From Lutibacter maritimus (GTDB lineage Bacteria > Bacteroidota > Bacteroidia > Flavobacteriales > Flavobacteriaceae): a stretch of DNA of 64,000 bases. The notes under the pieces are model-generated. The model did not search any database. It had not been told where the DNA came from and saw nothing but the letters and a program-made list of their open reading frames with translations. The DNA lies in contig NZ_FOZP01000007.1 of the NCBI RefSeq assembly GCF_900116115.1, positions 175,385 through 239,384 of the forward strand, written 5' to 3'. Positions 1-7,834 of this stretch are shown here, piece by piece. The translations under genes and the position numbers were made by a program. The first letter of the stretch is position 1; each line of letters opens with the position of its first letter.

Positions 1-1007
1 GTGATTACAACACAACTATTACAGGCGTTTTAGTTACTTTAGATACACTAGAAAATGTTGTAGATGAAGCTATTGAGAAAAAATGTAATTTAATTGTTAG
101 CTTTCACCCTATAATTTTTAGTGGCTTAAAAAAGTTAAATGGTAAAAATTATGTTGAAAAAGTAGTGTTAAAAGCTATAAAAAATGACATTGCCATTTAT
201 GCAATGCATACCGCCTTAGATAATTCAATTATTGGTGTGAATGCTAAAATATGTGAGGTTTTAGGTATTAAAAATCCAACAATTCTAATTCCTCAAAAAA
301 ATACCATTAAAAAATTGACTACCTACGCTCCTACTGAAAATGCTGAAAAAGTTAAACAAGCTTTATTTAATGCAGGCGCTGGAACTATTGGTAATTACAC
401 AAATTGCAGTTTTAACATCAACGGAATTGGTACTTATAATGGTAACGAAAATTCAAATCCTACAATTGGAGAAAAAGGAATACTTCATGCTGAAAATGAA
501 ACGTGTATAAGTGTAATTTTTGAAAAACATAAAGAAAAAAGCATTTTAAAGGCATTATTTGAAGCTCATATTTATGAAGAAGTAGCATATGAAATAGTTG
601 CTATTGAAAATTTAAACCAAGAAATTGGTATTGGAATGGTAGGAGAACTTGACGAAGAAATAAACGAAATTGATTTTTTAAAGTTTGTTCAAAAAACAAT
701 GAGTTCAAAAGGAATTCGACATTCTAAATTAATAGGTAAACCTATAAAAAAAGTAGCAGTATTAGGAGGTTCAGGAAGTTTTGCAATTGAAAATGCTATC
801 AATGCTGGTGCGGATATTTATATAACTTCTGACATAAAATACCATGAATTTTACAAAGCTGAAAACAAACTTATAATTGCAGATATTGGACATTATGAAA
901 GTGAACAATTCACAAAAAATCTTTTAGTTGATATACTTACAAAAAAATTTCCTAATTTTGCAATCATTTTATCAGAAAAAAACACAAATCCAATTTATTA
1001 CTTATAA
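1..1007 (+). CDS. NIF3/DUF34 family dinuclear-metal protein, 5' end outside window
   Basis: The frame is open from the first bases of the window, so the true start lies upstream. About 335 residues are visible of a family that is usually around 365. Near the beginning, SFHPIIF matches the conserved HP metal-binding segment. A central CutA/PII-like insertion (YAPTENAEKVKQALFNAGAG) is typical of the longer bacterial members. Near the C terminus, KYHEFYKAE and DIGHYESE carry the His and Glu ligands of the dinuclear site. The family is cytoplasmic and often annotated as a GTP cyclohydrolase I type 2 homologue, but its function is not settled. The next gene starts 2 bases after the stop, so the two are probably co-transcribed. 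The internal GTG at 165 is not the real start. Confidence 0.9.
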   Translation, partial: DYNTTITGVLVTLDTLENVVDEAIEKKCNLIVSFHPIIFSGLKKLNGKNYVEKVVLKAIKNDIAIYAMHTALDNSIIGVNAKICEVLGIKNPTILIPQKNTIKKLTTYAPTENAEKVKQALFNAGAGTIGNYTNCSFNINGIGTYNGNENSNPTIGEKGILHAENETCISVIFEKHKEKSILKALFEAHIYEEVAYEIVAIENLNQEIGIGMVGELDEEINEIDFLKFVQKTMSSKGIRHSKLIGKPIKKVAVLGGSGSFAIENAINAGADIYITSDIKYHEFYKAENKLIIADIGHYESEQFTKNLLVDILTKKFPNFAIILSEKNTNPIYYL

Positions 1008-1009
1008 AC

Positions 1010-1780
1010 ATGTCTAAAAAAGAAGTTACAGTTGAAGAAAAATTAAGAGCACTTTACGATTTACAATTAATTGATTCAAGAATTGATGAAATTAAAAGTG
1101 TGCGAGGGGAACTACCTTTAGAAATTGAAGATTTAGAAGATGAAATTGTTGGTTTAAATAAAAGACTCGCTAATTTAGATGAAAGCGTGGTGAATATAAA
1201 AAATGACATTGCAGCAAAAAAAGTTGTAATTGAAGATGCTAAAACTTTAGTAAAAAAATATTCAGAGCAACAAAAAAACGTTAGAAATAATAGAGAATTT
1301 AATTCTTTAAGTAAAGAAACTGAATACCAAGAGCTTGAAATTGAATTAGCCGAAAAAAGAATTAAAGAATTTAAAGCAAAAATTGAGCAAAAAAATGAAT
1401 TAATTGCAGCTACAAAAGAAAATATTGCAAAACAAGAAGAATTGTTAAAGCATAAATCTGCTGAATTAAACGATATTATGGGTGATACTGCTAAAGAGGA
1501 AACTTTATTAATTGAAAAATCTAAAGAGTATAGTGAAATGATTGATGAGCATTTATTAAATGCTTACAAAAGAATTAGATCTACAGTAAAAAATGGTTTA
1601 GCAGTTGTTTCAATTGAAAGAGGTGCTTCTGGAGGTTCGTTTTTTACAATTCCACCACAAAGACAAGTTGAAATTGCTGGTCGTAAAAAAATTATTACTG
1701 ATGAACATAGTGGAAGAATTTTAGTTGATGGTGCATTAGCTGAAGAAGAAAGAGAAAAAATTGAAAGATTATTAAGCTAA
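1010..1780 (+). CDS. Coiled-coil protein of the C4-type zinc-ribbon (DUF164/CT398-like) family, cysteines lost
   Basis: A 256-residue protein. Residues about 10-190 are strongly charged and predicted to form a long coiled-coil hairpin. The C-terminal 60 residues match the family's zinc-ribbon tail (IPPQRQVEIAGRKKIITDEH followed by SGRILVD). In typical members this tail contains two CxxC pairs. Here those places read GASGGSFF and DEHSGRIL, and no cysteine remains, so zinc binding by this module is unlikely. The molecular role of the family is poorly known. Its place directly behind the NIF3-family gene, with a 2-base gap, is a recurrent bacterial arrangement and suggests a shared process. Confidence 0.85.
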   Translation: MSKKEVTVEEKLRALYDLQLIDSRIDEIKSVRGELPLEIEDLEDEIVGLNKRLANLDESVVNIKNDIAAKKVVIEDAKTLVKKYSEQQKNVRNNREFNSLSKETEYQELEIELAEKRIKEFKAKIEQKNELIAATKENIAKQEELLKHKSAELNDIMGDTAKEETLLIEKSKEYSEMIDEHLLNAYKRIRSTVKNGLAVVSIERGASGGSFFTIPPQRQVEIAGRKKIITDEHSGRILVDGALAEEEREKIERLLS

Positions 1781-1798
1781 TCTTTCTAAATATATAAA

Positions 1799-1829
1799 AA
1801 AAAGCTTTCAAAATTTGAAAGCTTTTTTT
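1799..1829. terminator. Bidirectional rho-independent terminator
   Basis: A perfect inverted repeat (AAAGCTTTCAAA / TTTGAAAGCTTT) is flanked by A-rich and T-rich runs. It sits between the convergent zinc-ribbon-family and methyltransferase genes, so it can end transcription from both sides. Confidence 0.85.
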
Positions 1830-1830
1830 A

Positions 1831-2640
1831 TTACTTTTTAGTTGCTTTAATAGAAAATAACAAAGGAAATAAGCGCTGATTTCCTTGTAAAACATACATG
1901 TTATCTGCCGTTTTATCCATTTCTGGAAAACTATTATACGGTGATTTTTCAAATTCATGCAAAAACTCAATATGCAAACCTGCATTAGAAAGTGCAGATA
2001 CAACTTCACCTAAACCGTGATTCCAGCCATATTCTTTACTAATAATATCTGCATCTTTATTTGTATAAGTTCCAGCATATTCTTCATAAATAACTTCACT
2101 TGTTTTATAAGGATATATTAATTTTGGAGGCGATTCCAAATAAGTAAACATCCACGCAATTGGATGAAACTCTATTAAATAAAAAAATCCACCTTTTTTA
2201 AGTTTGCTGGCAATTATTTCACCCCAAGTTTTTAAATCTGGCAACCAACCAATAACGCCATAAGATGCAAAAACAATATCAAATTCACCTTCAACATTTT
2301 TAGGAACATCATATAAATTACTTTCTATAAAAGTAACATCTAATCCTAATTTATTATTTAGAAATTTTGCTTTTTCAATCCCTTCATTTGATAAATCAAT
2401 CCCAGTACATTTGGCTCCTAACCTAGCAAAACTTAACGTATCTTGACCAAAATGACATTGCAAATGAAGCAGCGACTTTTCTTTAACATTACCAACTTCA
2501 TTTAATTCATAAGAATTTAATGAAGTTTTTCCATTCAAAAAGCCTTCAACATCATAAAATTCTGAAGCCGCATGAATACCAACTTTTTTATTCCAGGTAT
2601 CTTTATTTACTTCAAAATATTTCTTAAAATCGTCGTTCAT
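1831..2640 (-). CDS. Class I SAM-dependent methyltransferase
   Basis: A 269-residue cytoplasmic protein with a Rossmann-type methyltransferase core. Motif I is seen as LHLQCHFGQDTLSFARLGA followed by CTGIDLS at about residues 58-84. Next come FIESNLYDVP and the motif IV-like FDIVFASYGVIGWLPDL. A C-terminal half with aromatic residues (GGFFYLIEFHPIAWMF) is usual for small-molecule methylases. The substrate cannot be read from the sequence. It probably shares a transcript with the UbiA-like membrane protein, whose stop is 11 bases upstream, and a role in quinone or lipid modification is only an inference from that neighbour. The gene ends at the bidirectional terminator. Confidence 0.85.
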   Translation of the reverse strand: MNDDFKKYFEVNKDTWNKKVGIHAASEFYDVEGFLNGKTSLNSYELNEVGNVKEKSLLHLQCHFGQDTLSFARLGAKCTGIDLSNEGIEKAKFLNNKLGLDVTFIESNLYDVPKNVEGEFDIVFASYGVIGWLPDLKTWGEIIASKLKKGGFFYLIEFHPIAWMFTYLESPPKLIYPYKTSEVIYEEYAGTYTNKDADIISKEYGWNHGLGEVVSALSNAGLHIEFLHEFEKSPYNSFPEMDKTADNMYVLQGNQRLFPLLFSIKATKK

Positions 2641-2651
2641 AAATAAATTTT

Positions 2652-3497
2652 TTATTTAAAATTATATAAAAATAATAACTGTAAAATTAACCACAAAATT
2701 GGTATAGATTCTACCCAAAAACCTGCATAATATTTCGATTTTTTTTCTGAAGCAAACCACAAAAACATTCCAGTAACAATGCAAATAACTATAAAAATAC
2801 TTGATAAATTTAATACTTGCTTAAAGAGATTTATAAAAAGGGCTAAAAACAATAATATTGTTCCAATTATTTTTGCTGTTTTTATCCCAAAAACTTGAGG
2901 CAATGTTTTTAAAGATTTGTCATCACTTTTAACATCTCTAATATCAAAAGGCAAAGTAATAGCAATTAGTAAAAAAAATCGCTGAAAGAACTCTAAATAA
3001 ATATCAAAAGTAAATTTTATACTTGCTTCATACAATGGAAAAAATAATGAAATTCCAGCCCAAGCAAAAGCAATACTAAAAATTTTTATTGAAGGAAAAT
3101 TTCTGAATGAAAATTCAATGTTTTTCACATTAAAAATAGGAATTACATAAAAAAATGTCATTATTGAAAACGGAATTAATACGAACAAACCTTTTAAATT
3201 AAAGCTTGTAAAAAAAGTAATTACAATTAATAATATTGCTGAAAAAACATTTAAAATTAGCAACCCAATTATATTCTTTAAAAACCAATCTTTCAGCCAT
3301 TTTAACCTACGGGTTTTAAGTTCATAAAACCGAATAAAATTATAAGAAATAATTATTGATAACGCAACAAATAAAGGTGCAAAACTTGACTGTATTCCGT
3401 AGTTTATAACAGTAATTTGCGTAATACAAAAACCAGCTACAGCCACATGAATATTGCTAAAAATATAAAAATCAAATATTTTTTTTAAAAATTGCAT
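2652..3497 (-). CDS. UbiA-like integral membrane protein (prenyltransferase fold), function uncertain
   Basis: A protein of about 281 residues with eight or nine hydrophobic segments across its whole length. The start is placed at the ATG at 3497 (MQFLKKIFDF), because the upstream in-frame TTG at 3545 and ATG at 3530 add a poorly hydrophobic extension. The second Asp-rich motif of the UbiA family is recognisable as DIRDVKSDDKSLKTLP with a following G-I-K-T. The first motif, normally NDxxDxxxD, is replaced by NFIRFYELKTRRLKW and lacks the aspartates. The protein may therefore not be a standard prenyltransferase. The methyltransferase gene follows 11 bases downstream. The minus strand has a TACATTTG box at 3502-3509, immediately before the chosen start. 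Confidence 0.65.
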   Translation of the reverse strand: MQFLKKIFDFYIFSNIHVAVAGFCITQITVINYGIQSSFAPLFVALSIIISYNFIRFYELKTRRLKWLKDWFLKNIIGLLILNVFSAILLIVITFFTSFNLKGLFVLIPFSIMTFFYVIPIFNVKNIEFSFRNFPSIKIFSIAFAWAGISLFFPLYEASIKFTFDIYLEFFQRFFLLIAITLPFDIRDVKSDDKSLKTLPQVFGIKTAKIIGTILLFLALFINLFKQVLNLSSIFIVICIVTGMFLWFASEKKSKYYAGFWVESIPILWLILQLLFLYNFK

Positions 3498-3594
3498 ATT
3501 ACAAATGTAAGTTATTGTTAATATATTCATTTTTTTGGTTAACAAAATATTATAAAATGTATTTATGATAACGATTTCGTTCTATAAAATTCAG

Positions 3595-3602
3595 TATTTT
3601 TG
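3595..3602 (+). promoter_or_regulatory. -7 promoter element (TATTTTTG) for gcvP
   Basis: The box matches the Bacteroidota TAnnTTTG consensus exactly and lies 33 bases before the gcvP start. No TTG was found at the expected -33 spacing, so only the -7 half is supported. Confidence 0.5.
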
Positions 3603-3635
3603 TGCACGTTTAATAACACAATTTAAATTATATAA

Positions 3636-6482
3636 ATGAAAACAGATTCATTCGTTTTAAGACATGTAGGTCCTCGTGAAAATGAGGCAAAGGAAATGAT
3701 TAAAACAATTGGAGTTTCTTCTGTAGCTGAATTAATTGACAAAACAATTCCGTCAGATATCCGATTGAAAAACAATTTAGATTTACCAAAAGCAATGAGT
3801 GAATATGAATACATATATCATATTCAAGAACTGGCAAATAAAAACAAATTATTTAAAAATTATATAGGTTTGGGTTACCATCCAACTATTGTTCCAGGTG
3901 TTATTCAACGTAACATTCTTGAAAACCCAGGATGGTATACTGCCTACACTCCTTATCAAGCAGAAATTGCTCAAGGTCGTTTAGAAGCTTTACTTAACTT
4001 TCAAACAATGGTTAGTGAACTAACTGGAATGGAACTAGCAAACGCTTCATTATTAGATGAAGGAACTGCTGCTGCAGAAGCCATGATAATGTTATTAAAC
4101 AATAGAACTAGAGAACAAAAAAAGGCGAATGCTGTTCAATTTTTTGTATCTGATGAAGTTTTACCTCAAACTATTGATGTTTTAAAAACTAGAGCCTTTC
4201 CTTTAGGTGTTGAATTGATTTTTGGAAACCATAATACTTTTCAATTTACAGAAAACGTTTATGGTGCGTTAGTGCAATATCCAGCAAAAAACGGACAAGT
4301 TTATGACTATGAAAGTTTTGTTGAAAAAGCAAAAACCGTTAATGCTAAAATTGCTGTTGCTGCCGATTTATTGAGCTTAGCAATACTTACACCTCCAGGC
4401 GAATGGGGAGCAGATGTTGTAGTAGGTACAACACAACGCTTTGGTATTCCAATGGGATATGGAGGTCCACATGCTGCATATTTTGCAACAAAAGATGAAT
4501 ATAAAAGAACCATTCCAGGTAGAATTATTGGTGTTACTGTTGATAAAAATGGAAACCGTGCTTTGCGAATGGCATTACAAACTCGTGAGCAACATATAAA
4601 ACGCGAAAAAGCAACCTCAAACATTTGTACGGCACAAGTTTTATTAGCAGTAATGGCAGGAATGTATGGTGTTTATCATGGACCAAACGGTTTAAAATAT
4701 ATTGCTAATAAAATTCAAAATTTAACTGCTACATTAAATACTGGTCTTCAACAATTAGGTTTAAAACAATTAAATTGTGTGTATTTTGATACTTTAAGCG
4801 TTGAAGTTGCTGATGCAAAAAAAGTAAAACAAGTTGCTGAAAGTAAAGGTGTTAATTTTTACTATCCAACAAATAATTTAGTAAACATTTCTATTAATGA
4901 AACTTCAGGTTTAGAAGATATTAATACTATTTTAGAAATTTTAGCTGAAGCTGAAGAGAAAAAAGCTGTTAATTTTAATGCTGAAGTTGAAAATGTAATT
5001 CCTACAAATTCAAAAAGAACATCAACTTTTATGACCAATGAAGTTTTTGAAAACTACCATTCAGAAACTGAATTAATGCGTTATATTAAAAAATTAGAAC
5101 GTAAAGATTTATCATTAAATCACTCAATGATTTCTTTAGGTTCTTGTACAATGAAATTAAATGCAGCAACAGAAATGCTTCCGTTAAGTTGGCCAAACTG
5201 GGGCGTTATGCATCCATTTGTACCTATTGAACAAGCACAAGGTTACCAAGAAGTTTTTAAAGAAACAGAAGCTGCTTTAAATGAAATTACCGGGTTTTAT
5301 GCAACTTCATTACAACCAAATTCTGGAGCACAAGGTGAATATGCTGGTTTAATGGTTATAAAAGCATTCCACGATTCTCAAAACAATCATCACAGAAACA
5401 TCTGTTTAATTCCAGCATCAGCCCATGGAACAAACCCTGCATCAGCAGTTATGGCTGGTATGGAAGTAATTGTAACTAAATCTACTGATGAAGGAAATAT
5501 TGATGTGGATGATTTAAGAGAAAAAGCAGAATTACATAAAGATAATTTAGCGGCTTTAATGGTTACGTATCCATCAACTCACGGTGTTTTTGAAAGTACT
5601 ATAAAAGAAATTACAGAAATTATTCATCAAAGAGGTGGTCAAGTTTATATGGACGGTGCAAATATGAACGCACAGGTGGGACTAACAAATCCTGCAACAA
5701 TTGGTGCAGATGTTTGTCATTTAAACCTTCATAAAACATTTGCCATTCCGCACGGTGGTGGTGGTCCTGGAGTTGGACCAATTTGTGTTGCAAAACATTT
5801 AGCTCCTTTTTTACCTTCAAACCCAATAATTCCTACTGGTGGAGAAAATGCAATTACAGCAGTTTCTTCAGCCCCTTGGGGATCCGCTCTTGTAATTTTA
5901 ATATCATACGGATATATAAAAATGTTAGGCACAAACGGTTTAAAACAAGCTACAATTAATGCTATTTTAAACGCAAACTATATAAAAGCTCGTTTAGAAA
6001 AAGAGTATAAAATTTTATATAGCGGTGAAAATGGATTTGCAGCACACGAAATGATTGTTGATTTTAGAGAGTTTAAAGCAAAAGGTATTGAAGTTACAGA
6101 TGTTGCTAAACGTCTTATGGATTATGGATATCATGCACCAACAGTTTCATTTCCAGTTGCTGGTACGTTAATGATTGAACCTACAGAAAGTGAAAACAAA
6201 GCAGAATTAGATCGTTTTTGCGATGCTTTGTTAAGTATTAAAAATGAAATAATTGAAATGGCTGATAATGATACTAATTCTCCTTTAAAAAATGCGCCTC
6301 ACACACAAGAAATGCTAACTTCTGATAATTGGGATTTACCTTATTCTAGAGAAAAAGCTGCATTTCCTTTACCATATATTAAAGAAAATAAATTTTGGCC
6401 ATCAGTTAGAAGAGTTGATGATGCCTATGGTGATAGAAATTTAATTTGCTCTTGTAATCCTATTGAAGATTATATGAACTAA
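3636..6482 (+). CDS. gcvP: Glycine dehydrogenase (decarboxylating), P-protein of the glycine cleavage system
   Basis: A 948-residue cytoplasmic enzyme, the usual length for the fused alpha-beta form. The N-terminal half shows GYHPTIVPGVIQRNILENPG and TPYQAEIAQGRLEALLNFQT. The C-terminal half shows SLGSCTMKLNA and the pyridoxal-phosphate site LNLHKTFAIPHGGGGPGVGP, with Lys700 as the Schiff-base lysine. It decarboxylates glycine and passes the aminomethyl group to the lipoyl arm of H-protein. The genes for H- and T-proteins are not in this window. It is a single-gene unit with its own -7 box upstream and a strong terminator downstream. No glycine-riboswitch-like leader is visible in the short 5' region. 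Confidence 0.97.
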   Translation: MKTDSFVLRHVGPRENEAKEMIKTIGVSSVAELIDKTIPSDIRLKNNLDLPKAMSEYEYIYHIQELANKNKLFKNYIGLGYHPTIVPGVIQRNILENPGWYTAYTPYQAEIAQGRLEALLNFQTMVSELTGMELANASLLDEGTAAAEAMIMLLNNRTREQKKANAVQFFVSDEVLPQTIDVLKTRAFPLGVELIFGNHNTFQFTENVYGALVQYPAKNGQVYDYESFVEKAKTVNAKIAVAADLLSLAILTPPGEWGADVVVGTTQRFGIPMGYGGPHAAYFATKDEYKRTIPGRIIGVTVDKNGNRALRMALQTREQHIKREKATSNICTAQVLLAVMAGMYGVYHGPNGLKYIANKIQNLTATLNTGLQQLGLKQLNCVYFDTLSVEVADAKKVKQVAESKGVNFYYPTNNLVNISINETSGLEDINTILEILAEAEEKKAVNFNAEVENVIPTNSKRTSTFMTNEVFENYHSETELMRYIKKLERKDLSLNHSMISLGSCTMKLNAATEMLPLSWPNWGVMHPFVPIEQAQGYQEVFKETEAALNEITGFYATSLQPNSGAQGEYAGLMVIKAFHDSQNNHHRNICLIPASAHGTNPASAVMAGMEVIVTKSTDEGNIDVDDLREKAELHKDNLAALMVTYPSTHGVFESTIKEITEIIHQRGGQVYMDGANMNAQVGLTNPATIGADVCHLNLHKTFAIPHGGGGPGVGPICVAKHLAPFLPSNPIIPTGGENAITAVSSAPWGSALVILISYGYIKMLGTNGLKQATINAILNANYIKARLEKEYKILYSGENGFAAHEMIVDFREFKAKGIEVTDVAKRLMDYGYHAPTVSFPVAGTLMIEPTESENKAELDRFCDALLSIKNEIIEMADNDTNSPLKNAPHTQEMLTSDNWDLPYSREKAAFPLPYIKENKFWPSVRRVDDAYGDRNLICSCNPIEDYMN

Positions 6483-6507
6483 AAGTTAATACAAATAGAA
6501 AATAAAT

Positions 6508-6541
6508 AAGGCCTTTAAGAAATCATCTTAAAGGCCTTTTC
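6508..6541 (+). terminator. Terminator after gcvP
   Basis: Perfect 13-bp stem AAGGCCTTTAAGA / TCTTAAAGGCCTT with a 5-base loop, followed by a short T-rich run, 26 bases after the gcvP stop. Confidence 0.85.
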
Positions 6542-6573
6542 TAATTTTTAACTTCAATAAAAGTAATAATATT

Positions 6574-6682
6574 GTCGTCCCCACAACGGTAGTATATTAT
6601 TGTATACTCTTTTATAACATTTGAAATTAGAAACTGTCAACTATAATTAATTAAAGGTATAGTCGTCCCTAAACTGTAGTAT
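6574..6682. repeat. Pair of imperfect direct repeats, GTCGTCCC...GTAGTAT
   Basis: In the 359-base gap between gcvP and pdhA, GTCGTCCCCACAACGGTAGT (6574-6593, continuing AT) recurs as GTCGTCCCTAAACTGTAGT (6662-6680, continuing AT). The copies are 88 bases apart. Small inverted repeats lie beside them: AGTATA/TATACT at 6591-6608 and ACTATA/TATAGT at 6640-6663. The region is upstream of the likely pdhA promoter and downstream of the gcvP terminator. I see no open frame or known RNA in it. It could be a protein-binding region, a small RNA or an old element remnant. Confidence 0.5.
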
Positions 6683-6801
6683 AAACTTTAATTATTAGCA
6701 ATTATAACCAACAGATATTCAAAAATATTAATTTTTTTTTACACAAAACCACTTTATACAAAAAAAAACAGTTGAGATTTTTTAAATATATAGCAATATA
6801 G

Positions 6802-6809
6802 TACTTTTG
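6802..6809 (+). promoter_or_regulatory. -7 promoter element (TACTTTTG) for pdhA-pdhC
   Basis: Exact TAnnTTTG match 32 bases before the pdhA start, in an otherwise A/T-only stretch. The nearest TTG (6772-6774) is 27 bases upstream, longer than the usual 17-23, so the -33 element is not supported. Confidence 0.55.
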
Positions 6810-6841
6810 CAATCGAATTAAAAACTAATCTTTTTTAATAA

Positions 6842-7834
6842 ATGAAAAAAATAACAAAAGAAACCTACATCAACTGGTATAAGGATATGCTTTTTTGGAG
6901 GAAGTTTGAAGACAAATTAGCAGCCTTGTATATCCAACAAAAAGTTAGAGGATTTCTACATTTATATAATGGGCAAGAAGCCGTACTTGCTGGTGCATTA
7001 CACGCAATGAAAGAAAACGATAAAATGATAACTGCTTATCGTAATCATGTGCAACCAATTGGTTTAGGTGTGGATCCTAAAAGAATTATGGCCGAATTAC
7101 TTGGGAAAGATACTGGAACTTCTCGTGGGATGGGTGGATCTATGCATATTTTTTCTCCTGAACATAATTTTTATGGTGGACACGGAATTGTAGGAGGACA
7201 AATTCCTTTAGGTGCAGGATTAGCTTTTGCTGACAAATATTTTGGAAGAGATGGTGTAACACTAACATATTTTGGTGATGGTGCTGCAAGACAAGGTTCT
7301 TTACACGAAACATTTAACATGGCTATAAACTGGAAATTACCAGTAGTATTTATCTGTGAAAATAACGGATATGCTATGGGAACTTCTGTTGAACGTACTG
7401 CAAACCATGAAGACATCTGGAAATTAGGACTTGGTTATGAAATGCCTTGCGGACCTGTTGATGGAATGAATCCTGTTAAAGTTGCAGAAGCAATGAATGA
7501 AGCAATTGAAAGAGCTAGAAGAGGTGATGGACCAACGTTATTAGATATTAAAACATATCGTTACAGAGGACACTCAATGAGTGATGCTCAACATTACCGA
7601 ACAAAAGCTGAAGTTGATGAATACAAAAAAATTGATCCAATTTCACAAGTATTAAAAATTATAAAAGACAAAAAATACGCTACAGATGCCGAAGTGAAAA
7701 CTTGGGATAAAGAAGTGAAAGATAAAGTTGAAGAATGTCAAAAATTTGCTGAAGAATCTCCATTCCCAGACAAACAACTTTTATACGATATAGTGTACGA
7801 ACAAGAAAATTATCCTTTTTTAAAACATAGATAA
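6842..7834 (+). CDS. pdhA: Pyruvate dehydrogenase E1 component, alpha subunit
   Basis: A 330-residue cytoplasmic protein of the usual length for an E1 alpha chain. The thiamine-diphosphate and magnesium motif begins GDGAARQGSLHETFNMA at residue 145 and ends with ICENNGYAMGT. The phosphorylation-loop region RYRGHSMSDAQHYR is also present. With E1 beta it decarboxylates pyruvate and acetylates the E2 lipoyl arm. The stop codon directly abuts the start of the E2 gene (TAA then ATG), which indicates one transcript. No E1 beta gene lies in the window, so pdhB must be elsewhere, a common layout in Flavobacteriaceae. A branched-chain E1 alpha is possible but less likely given the pairing with this E2. 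Confidence 0.93.
   Translation: MKKITKETYINWYKDMLFWRKFEDKLAALYIQQKVRGFLHLYNGQEAVLAGALHAMKENDKMITAYRNHVQPIGLGVDPKRIMAELLGKDTGTSRGMGGSMHIFSPEHNFYGGHGIVGGQIPLGAGLAFADKYFGRDGVTLTYFGDGAARQGSLHETFNMAINWKLPVVFICENNGYAMGTSVERTANHEDIWKLGLGYEMPCGPVDGMNPVKVAEAMNEAIERARRGDGPTLLDIKTYRYRGHSMSDAQHYRTKAEVDEYKKIDPISQVLKIIKDKKYATDAEVKTWDKEVKDKVEECQKFAEESPFPDKQLLYDIVYEQENYPFLKHR

Noticed and set aside
3546..3635. Possible glycine riboswitch upstream of gcvP
   Set aside because: The region is only about 90 bases, almost all A/T, and has no paired-stem core with the expected conserved purines. Only a -7 promoter box is supported.
4307..4624. Open frame on the minus strand inside gcvP, and similar frames opposite other long genes
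   Set aside because: They lie wholly within strongly conserved coding sequence on the other strand and encode no recognisable domain, so they are antisense shadows.
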